Source: Eutypella sp. D-1 (taxonomy: Eukaryota > Ascomycota > Sordariomycetes > Xylariales > Diatrypaceae). Taken from it: 64,000 bases of DNA. Each line of letters opens with the position of its first letter. Positions within the stretch are counted from its first letter, which is position 1. The position numbers and the translations under genes are program-made. Shown one piece after another: positions 55,644 to 64,000 of this stretch. The DNA lies in assembly GCA_023313575.1 (NCBI GenBank), contig JAJTTP010000006.1, positions 1,116,001 to 1,180,000 of the forward strand, in the 5' to 3' direction. The notes beneath the pieces are model-generated. The model saw only the letters and a program-made list of their open reading frames with translations. It was not told the origin of the DNA and did not search any database.

Positions 55644-58600
55644 ATAATTCTGTTCGCGTCCGTCTCGTGGGAAAAGAGCAGCACCAGCGTATCTGCACTA
55701 AGCGCCTAGCGTTACCTGTAGCAATACTGGATATGTATAATACCTATCTACGGGGTGTTGGAGGTGTTTCATTTTTCCGTGAGAGCATCATGTGTGTGCT
55801 ACATCATTGGTTTCCATTCTCCTTGTCTTTTGTCTATTGCTTGGGGTAGATGGGGGAGCGTCTGGTTGGCACTCTGGAAACGGTCACGGAGTTGGAAAGG
55901 AGGGGGCAGTGGATCAGAGTTGCCTTGGGCGCCTACGGCTGCGGGTCTGGCCGTTTTCCCTTTCTCTCTGCCGGGTATTATTTTACGCTGATTTTTCTTT
56001 CTTACAAGCCTGTGTGAGGCTTAGCTTACCGATGATAACCTCGGAGTTTGGCTGTCTAGGGGCTGGGGAGCGATGACTGCTACGAGGAACAGGAGACAAG
56101 GACAGGGACTTGATAGAGTGGAGGCGTATGGTTTCTTTTCCTTTCCTTTCTTTTCTTTCCTTCTCCTGTGCGATCCTCGCATTGGTTTTGCGGGCGGATG
56201 GGTCCCTGGGCACCAACTACCAGCCACCACCAGCGCTGCCACCAGGAGAGGGGAAAGGGTAGAATCGGACTTATAAAGACTCAAAGAACAACTGCCCTCG
56301 CGGGCGTCACCTCTCCCAATTCGGTTTGTATAACGGGGGTATCGATATGGGAGAGGTTCTTTTTTTTTTGTATTCATTGAGAACGGTTGGGGGGAATGGT
56401 GGCGTGGGCGCAACTGCTCGGGATACCTGAATCCCTAGTCACGACGCGTGCTGCTGCCTTGTACATGTACAAGATGAGAAAAAGCGATTCAAATTACGGA
56501 AAAAAGACGCAATTGTGACCACGTAGAAAGTAACCTACCGAATAACTCCTTCGGGCCATTGGGCGTTGAGACTCTTGATGATGCTTAAAGGGGGCCGGAT
56601 CGGCCTCACCCAGCCCACATACATTCATCCAGGACCATCAGCTGACACGACCGTATTGTTGCAAAGGCCAGTCATCCGGTTGGAAAAAAGGGGGGTTCGT
56701 TGGGTCGTCGTCTCATTTCGTCCTATAATAAATTCATGCCCAATCAACGAATTCCAACAACGGGCTCTAGGTTCTAGTCCGGCCTACCTAAGGGGGGGGG
56801 GGGTCGCCTCGACCGCCCTGCTGCCCCAGCTTTAGAATTCCGGGGGAGGGCCGGGGGTCGATGACCGGGGTCGTAGACATATGTAAGATCATTTCGCTGC
56901 TGCCCGGGGGTGGGTACACACTGACGCACGCGCTAATTTCTTCAGCCTTGCCCGAGGCGTTGGGCATCAATATCCCGTAAACGCCCATATAGGCCCGGCA
57001 TCAGGAAGCTTATACATATTAGTTTGAGAATTAGGGGGGGTTGCAATGGGACCGCGCGCCCGCCCGATACTAGCCCCCGGCGGCTGTTCGGATGAACTCC
57101 TCGGGACTTGCGAGGGGGCCGCAGATCGTCGTTCGATACTACTTGCGCGCGAACGTGCGGGCATTCCTCTAGGACTTGAAAGCACCTACCTAGTTCCTGG
57201 CCAGCTGCCCCATCTAGACTAGGCATAGATGCCTCATTGAACAGGGAGAGAATCGATAGGTAGGTGCCCGATCTGGGTAGAGAACGTGCGGGCTCTTCGC
57301 GTAGGTTGCGCTGGCTGGCGAGTGCGGCTGGTTCGAGTTCACAGGAAGGGTAGGATTGTCAGGGACCAGCTACAAAAAGCAAGACTAGCAAAGGGTGATC
57401 CCGCGCACCCGAGCAAGCGAAGGAAGGGAAATTCGACCTAGGAATAATGCCCATTTCCGCGCAGCGTCGCGGCAGGCTTGAACAATGAAACAATGACAGG
57501 CGGCCCTTCCCAACCACACACGACACGAATGCATACACGTACATACTTACATATGCAGGGTCCCTTTTGGTGGTTGCGCCCCCTTTCGGCCACCACCCAG
57601 CTGGGTGACGCTACATCGTGGAGGTTTGGGAACGTTATACTACCTTAGCTGTATGGAACGAATGCACTTCTAGATTGCACATGATTGAGTTCCAACCATT
57701 CAGAGCATAGATCCATGATTTCGGAAACCGTGGATACCCAATCAAGAACGATTTGGAGGGGTAAAGCATCTCGTGCTGCGATCGATAAGCGACAGCCTCG
57801 TTCCCCGTGGTGTGGCAGGGACTGGCCGGCCATTCAGGCCTCACCTTTCGGGTTTTACCATGGTCCGTCGTATGGGGATTGGTGATGGACAAATGCATGG
57901 AGGGTCCTCCCATTCTCAAGAAATCGGTCGCACTTGTCGATCTGCGCCACAGAGCGAGACAAGATCACACAGGTTGAATCACGGGCCGATGTAACCCCCC
58001 TACCTTGACGCTACGCATGTACGTAGGGACACCTTTCACGCCTCACCCGATACACACCCGTGCCATTATCAGCCTCATTCGCGAATTGGCTACGGGCGGC
58101 TGAGGGCGCACTTCGTCGCCTAGCCAGCGTCGTACCTTTGATCTTATGTATTGCTCGTCGGGGTAGGTAGGCAAGTAGGTAAGGTAATAGAGCAGGCATT
58201 GCGCGCGATGTAATGCGACACGCATGAGCAGAGTAGGATCCGAGTGGAAAAGCAAAAGCGCTTGCCGCTATACGCGAACTTTGGTTTCGCTAGTTATCGC
58301 TATTGGGCAGTTATTGATGATGATTCATTATTCGCCGGCGGGCAGGAGAATCAGTTCTTCGGCGCCGAGAACAACCCCGGCCATATACTGTTCCCTATCT
58401 GGGCATGTACCACACATCATTCTGTCTATGTAGCGGAAGCCGTACCGTGGGTAAGCAGGGGAGAAAGGTACTTTTGCTAGGAAAATGAGGTTGAAAGAAG
58501 AAAGAATATGGGAATAGCTGCTCTCACAAGCTGGCCGAGCCTCACCAGGTCTATTGGGCAGCGAGCACTTTGGCTGCCCAGTTCATCGAATCTATACAAT

Positions 58601-61600
58601 TGCCTTTTACGGCCCAGGGGCATTATTGATTGGCCTGTCGCAGGATGGCTGAACCAGGTTACAAGAGACACAACCGACCAATCAAGGCAGGCAGGCAAGC
58701 CGGGTCTGGGAGGATCGCCCATGTACCTGTCCAGATGGATGTATAGAAAAATGGCCCGCTACCTAGTCCAACTAATGTATACCAATGCATCTCTCTTCGT
58801 ACGTAGGTTTTTTTTGTGTCCCGTCTTAAGACGTGTACTAACCAGGAACAGTTATACGTACCGGTGCCACCCTAACTACAAGGGGAGGGTGGGCGATCGC
58901 CAGTTGAGGCTATTCCCTGATCAACGAATCTGGCCCAGTGATCGGACCCAGGATCGCAGCCAGACGGAACGGACCACCCTGTCACCAAGATAGTGCGCCC
59001 CGTTTGGGCCTTGGCTGCCGCCCGTCACATGATGGGGGGGTTATCTTCACGTATGCATGTTACTTTGTACTAATACGTATGCCTCCCTTATGCCCCTAAT
59101 AGCCGCCGCTCTCTCATCGCAAGGGGGGTGATAGGGCATCAATCACGACACCAACTTCGATATTGGGCAATGTGGACACAAGCTACGAGGTTTGGGGGCA
59201 GAGGGAAGTAGATGAGACTTTTGGTCTGTTTTTTCTTCTTCATTTTATTTTCCATGGCTGAGTTGTTTCAGGGATCCAAGGAAGGGGAGGGCAGGGTCCC
59301 AAGGTCGAACTATGTATTTGTGCGGTATTTGCGGCACTACGACGCTGTACTGCGAGATGGGAGATCGGTGGAATGGCTGAAGGACTGTGACATGTCATTT
59401 TTCTTTTTAGTTATACTCGCCCCCCTGCCGTCTCCCTAGCCATCTATATGCGGCCCAACTCATATGTATCATTCCCTTCTAGAAATGGAACGGATGCGGA
59501 CACGATGCGATGCGACCCGCTTTGCCGTCCCTCTCGCGCCTACAATTAGCAGCCTAGGCATCGAACTGTACCTACTTATTATTAGTTAAATACCATGTAC
59601 GCACTTGCACTAGATACTGGGTCAAGTACCGGGGCTGCCAGGGTGTTACGGTCCATTCACTACTGGAGAATGATACCCTGGCGACGGCTCCTGCTTGGTT
59701 AGGCGACCCTTTGCCATTTATCAAGTGTCTTATTGTACCCATTGGTATACAGGACTCGATCATGATGCTTTGTTATTTTCTTGAATATCGAGGTAAGATT
59801 TTTTATTTATTATGCACCTCCGAAGACCCCGAACGATGGCGGCTTACTTATCTCTTTTTTCCTATTTGCTGAGGCGCTCACATGTAGTACTACGATACGT
59901 AACATCCTAGGTAACTTGACTAAGTCGTATGCGCACTGGTCGAAACGATAGGATGGCGACAAGCCACTCGGGCTGCATAAGTGGCGGCCTCTCTTATCCT
60001 TGAGACCTTGAGCATTCTCCCATCTTGTCTACATTATGCAGCGGCGACGGCGGCAGAATATCTGCATGCACGGCATAAGACGGGTAGTGCATGCATAAGC
60101 GGTCGGGCTGCCCGTCATTTATCAGGTACAGTTTACGGGTAGTAATCAAGATGCAGTACTTATTCAGATAGTATCTACATAACTTGGCGGTTGAGAGTAC
60201 AGGGCTGGGATATGTGGCTGGTGCCGGCCAATCCGATTATACAATGCGATTGGAATTACGGCCAGGAGTTGACGATGGCCCAGCCATGATATCGATATCA
60301 CTTGCTCGTCCCATCTTTACCATATGATAAGTCCACATACTGTCAGGCCATCCTTTTTTTAGCCACTGGTACGTTCTTACACGCAACTAACACCTACGCG
60401 GGCCGCATAAAGGCCGTTCAGCGACGCAATCCTCCCGTCCTATTATTGGAAATTAGGAGTACATCGAGTCCTTGCTACGCATCGGCATCAGATGACCTTG
60501 TTTCTTGGCGATTCATCTGCTTTCAAAGACACTTCCATACGGTACCAATACTATACGCATACTGGAGACAGCTATTCACCCGGGAACTTCCCATCTCACC
60601 CCGCAACGGTGGCTCCCTCTCCAGGCTTCTCCCCTGATCATATTAGCCCAGCCCGCCGAACCCGCCTAGCCCGCGCAGCCCGGGCGGGCCCTAGGGGGGC
60701 CCCTAGGACTCTAGCGCTATCCTTAACCAAGCTATTGGTAAAAGGAGGCTGAACCTAATAAACGTCTATTTCTCCTATCTCATCTCCCGCTCGTTTGTGG
60801 CGCGGGCTTCTACGCTATGGCTATGCTCTCTTGGTATTCTTAATGTAATATCTAAGACAGACCCGGGTTCACTGCCTTCACCCATACCAGCCTCACCGGG
60901 GATGTAGTGACCTCATACAGTACGGCGGAGAATGACACCGAACGATGCCGTGGACTTTTGCCGCACTACGTAACTACTCTTCCCACTTATCATTTCAGAT
61001 GTGGCAGGGCTCGCTGATGTCAACCCCCGTCTGATACAAACAAGCCCGCATCCACAAGTCGGAGACGCCGCCATCGTAAAATGAGACTTTTCACCTTCAG
61101 CCTCACGACAGCTCCGTCGCGATGGCCATCTTCACCAGCATGTCACTACTACCATTATGTTCTGACTAGGGTGTCGAATGTACACGTAACGCCCGTTTGT
61201 ATATTCCCCTCGCCTAACACACACTCTGTTCATTTGCCAAGGAACAATAACACGAATTGTATACCCCTCGGAAACAGACAAGTGCGTAGCCAACAAGCTT
61301 CTGCGCTTTACATCATTGGAGAGGTACCTGGATACCTAAGTACGTAATGTATCACATATATGCCCATACCCATCCCATCTAGCGACGGGTTTCATGCAAC
61401 GTGCTACTCGCGCGCGCACACGCGCGCACGCAAACATGGAAATTACACGAGATTGGCCTTGGGCAAGATTGCGCAGTCACCCGAGAGAGAAGCGAACGGG
61501 AGGCACGAGTCTGCGCAACACGCAGAATGCAGACTCGAGATGAACGGGGCGGGGCGGAACGGATGGTGGGTCGAACGGGCGGGCGGACGGACGGGTCCGC

Positions 61601-62209
61601 CGGCTTCGTGCTGCGCTTTCCTCGTCAGCTACTTACCTCATGGTACCTGCCTAGGTACATGTCGGCATGTTAGCATAGTACAAGTACTGGTGATACATGT
61701 ACGTATCTTCGGTAAATGTAGGCGCCGAGACAGGTAATTATTGCCTTGCCGCGCGTAGTGAAAGTACCCGGTAGGAGGTAGTATTGAAAGTACTTTTTCT
61801 TCCAATGTAGCCCCGGGTAGATGCCGCCCGCTAATGTAACTACCCGCGCGGCCCATCCCGACCTCATGCATATATGTGCTATACCTAGGTACGCAGTTAA
61901 GACCTTCCATCCCATTTCCTAATGCGTAGCTGCACCCGTGTGGTACATACGATACATACAATTCAATAGAAGAATACGACATCGATCAGAGACGGTTGGA
62001 TAGATGTATGTCTGTTCAGGTGAGGCGCGTCGTTTGGGACCCCTCCCATCTCCATTTGCTAGACCGAGCAAAATTGTTGCAACTTTACATGACACATACT
62101 CAACAGCTTCATAGAAGATGCGCCAAGAAGTAGAATATCATATACGAGATCAGAGCAAATCCGTGGAAATGAATAGGAGGGTCTACCAGTGGTGGAAATG
62201 CACAATATC

Positions 62210-62257
62210 GATGTTACACGTTTAGTCGGTATGCTACGTCACTAAACATGTAACATC
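62210..62257. repeat. 17-bp inverted repeat with 14-nt loop
   Basis: GATGTTACACGTTTAGT at 62210-62226 pairs with ACTAAACATGTAACATC at 62241-62257, 16 of 17 positions matching. It is isolated in a gene-free region; it could be a structured RNA, a dyad protein-binding site or the remnant of a miniature transposon. Confidence 0.6.
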
Positions 62258-63186
62258 AGTCACTTATCTATGGAAAGAAATCCCGCCCATTCACGTTGCT
62301 TCAGCTTACAGTGACCCGTTGCTCCCGGTATGGGTCGTTTCACACCAACACCGATGCACTGCTCTCATGGGGACTTCCTGTGAGTATCCTCACCTTTCAA
62401 GTGAGTACCTCGCAGGAAGGTAATGGAGTCTCCAGAAAGTCTATGAAAGCCGTTGCTTCGTAAATACCGTTGCTTCGTATATATAATTAAGGACCATTCA
62501 CTGCATTATTGTATTAAGGCGACAAAAATGCTACCCACAGAGTTAGTATTAGCTTATCAGGTAAATGGGAAGGCCCCGGCCAGGTCCGGCCCTATTCTGC
62601 AATGGTCGAGTGGCCTTCACCTATATATCCTCTAGATTAGTAGACTAGATAGAATTGACTCACGATAACGAGAACATCGACTTCATATGCCAGTCTCTGC
62701 TGTATGCACATCATAGCTTGAACCCCATAATCACCACGCCAAATTGTGATTCGAGGTCATGAATGAACTTGGGCCCGGAGCTCGTTCGTATATATTGAGC
62801 TATTCATGGATATATCTCAGATACCCGAGGGTCGTTGGGAGGGCAATGCACCCTTTACTATGTTGGACGCATAACATCATATCCAGGTCTCCTCTTCACC
62901 GTCCCTCAACTCCAGCTCCGCCGAGGATACCTTGGAGAGACCGGATATCTTCCCAATGGCGGTGTGGCAGCACAGAAGGACCTAGAATATCACCCGTAAG
63001 TAGGCTTTACTATTTCGTGACGACGAGCCGACCAGAGACGGCCAGAGAGCCACGACTATGGTAATAGCCTTTGCCGTAGCTAGCGTAAAAAGGGGCCCTG
63101 GGCCAAGAACGAATTCCCGTTGAATCCTATGCTATAGGAAAGCCTATCGGTACTGGGACTATGGCGTTGCTGGCGTAGACAAAAGC

Positions 63187-63201
63187 GGGGGGGGGGGGGG
63201 G
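63187..63201. repeat. Homopolymer run of 15 G
   Basis: A poly-G tract in non-coding sequence, likely length-variable. A similar run of 12 G occurs at 56792-56803. Confidence 0.85.
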
Positions 63202-63424
63202 CGTCCTCGCCCCTATTCGCCCTTTTTCATACAAATGCAAGCGAGATTGTTCACCATCCAGGACTACCGCACGGGGCCATTACTGCCAGGGAGGGATGCC
63301 TTGCTGGTGTGATAGGGGTAGCCCAGATACCTCAATACTGCTTCTTGGCCCCTCTCTTCACTGTGATGTTGAATATTGTCACCGTCATGACATCGACTTG
63401 CGCGGGACGCTGCGAAGTGCGTGC

Positions 63425-63444
63425 ATATATATATATATATATAT
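63425..63444. repeat. (AT)10 microsatellite within a GC-capped palindrome
   Basis: Ten AT units bounded by GC on both sides, so the whole 24-nt block is self-complementary. Confidence 0.8.
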
Positions 63445-64000
63445 GCTTGGGAGCACGTCACTCGATATATGGAGGCAGGCAGACGTAGTTTGGTATACAA
63501 GTTTAGTAACAGCCTATCTTGACTGGTATAGTGTAGTGGCGCAGCTCCTTCCCCTTTTCGCAGCTCCACCGCCGTACAGTTCATGCGCAGTCCCCTTTAT
63601 ATTCACAGGTTCCAAAGCAGAACACGGGCACACGACCGTCGGGTCACGGTGTGCATGCGGTACATCCGTGACCGCCAGCGTATCTGCACAAAACCAATGC
63701 AAGCGCGACGAATAGCGAGATTATCGGTAGCCCAGCTTGCTTTCTCCAGGAGATATATACCTGCTGCACTCGTATGCACATTCGCGAGTCAAGGCAAACC
63801 TGGTCGAGAGATCCGTATTGATGTGTTCAGGCACTGTTGCGTTGCGTCTTGGGACCTCCTACACCTACCTCCTAGGCGGTGTTAGACACGAAGCATCTCT
63901 ATATCCAATGTATGACTAGACCAGGTTGGCGTGTCTGTTCTAGGTGGCGGGGAGGTGACCGCGTCACGCCCCGAGGAGTCTGACGGCTCCTTCTCAATTC

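Larger units (their letters stand above)
55644..64000. other. 8.4-kb gene-poor region to the window end
   Basis: It begins with the 3' flank of the preceding gene. A pyrimidine tract lies near 56130-56165. Short frames (the longest near 58508-58993, 161 codons) have no motifs, biased composition or intron structure supporting a gene. Notable local features are G runs at 56792-56803 and 63187-63201, GC-rich palindromes near 60640-60710, an alternating CG/CA tract near 61410-61432, a hairpin at 62210-62257 and an (AT)10 tract at 63425-63444. No RNA gene recognised. Confidence 0.5.

Noticed and set aside
56760..56790. GGTTCTAGTCC, resembling a tRNA B box
   Set aside because: No A box, no 5-bp T stem and no acceptor stem can be built around it.
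57300..57350. GGTTCGAGTTC, resembling a tRNA T loop
   Set aside because: The flanking bases do not pair as a T stem and no cloverleaf is possible upstream.
58508..58993. 161-codon frame in the right desert
   Set aside because: No family motif, no signal peptide, no intron logic and ordinary composition; compatible with chance.
1..64000. CRISPR array, bacterial operon or phage features
   Set aside because: None seen; gene structure and introns are eukaryotic throughout.

Overview
The window looks like nuclear DNA of a filamentous ascomycete (Pezizomycotina; a Sordariomycete-like genome is my guess). The grounds are short GT-AG introns of about 46-150 nt with CTAAC-type branch sites, fungal-type proteins (a secreted GH43 glycosidase, an Rrp36 homologue, a Coq8 homologue with a long linker, fungal eEF1B-gamma), and a 15-kb AT-rich block carrying the C-to-T / G-to-A signature of repeat-induced point mutation (RIP).

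Layout. 1-9.3 kb: the 3' part of a mitochondrial carrier gene, a secreted M14 metallocarboxypeptidase, a convergent coiled-coil protein ending in the peroxisomal signal -SKL, a small secreted protein of unknown function, and a secreted GH43 glycosidase. 10.2-25.2 kb: a RIP-mutated retrotransposon nest. Its outer shell is a minus-strand Ty1/copia element with 169-bp LTRs (10201-10369 and 25025-25193). Inside lie a plus-strand Ty3/gypsy chromovirus (11428-19277, 5-bp target duplication ATTAT) with a tandemly duplicated 3' end, plus three solo LTRs (two with perfect 5-bp target duplications). 26.7-43.6 kb: a gene-dense, mostly housekeeping segment with an FCP1-like phosphatase domain protein, RRP36, COQ8, a signal-peptide FMN-dependent alpha-hydroxy-acid dehydrogenase, an unknown conserved-looking protein, eEF1B-gamma and mitochondrial ribosomal protein uS9m. 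43.6-64 kb: gene-poor; the only convincing gene is a Gln/Ser/Ala-rich protein with a helical C-terminal domain (54325-55643), lying between about 10.8 kb and 8.4 kb of sequence without recognisable genes. Part of that (48.4-53.4 kb) is crowded with short TACCTAGGTA-like palindromes.

Functional themes: the left part is secretion oriented (peptidase, GH43, small secreted protein). The centre is housekeeping: ribosome biogenesis (RRP36), translation (eEF1B-gamma, uS9m) and coenzyme Q biosynthesis (COQ8). No gene cluster for a single pathway is apparent.

The most unusual signals are: (1) a coiled-coil gene whose stop codon sits inside a consensus GTAAGT donor, so that intron retention would give a peroxisomal -SKL terminus while splicing would give a 34-residue extension; (2) the fully parsable nested transposon stack, in which the two outer LTRs record a RIP gradient base by base; (3) a tandem [3' region + LTR] duplication inside the gypsy element; (4) an apparent pair of compensating frameshifts in the unknown gene at 35.9-37.0 kb; (5) the long gene deserts. 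All of this comes from reading the sequence by eye; no database search or computation was run.
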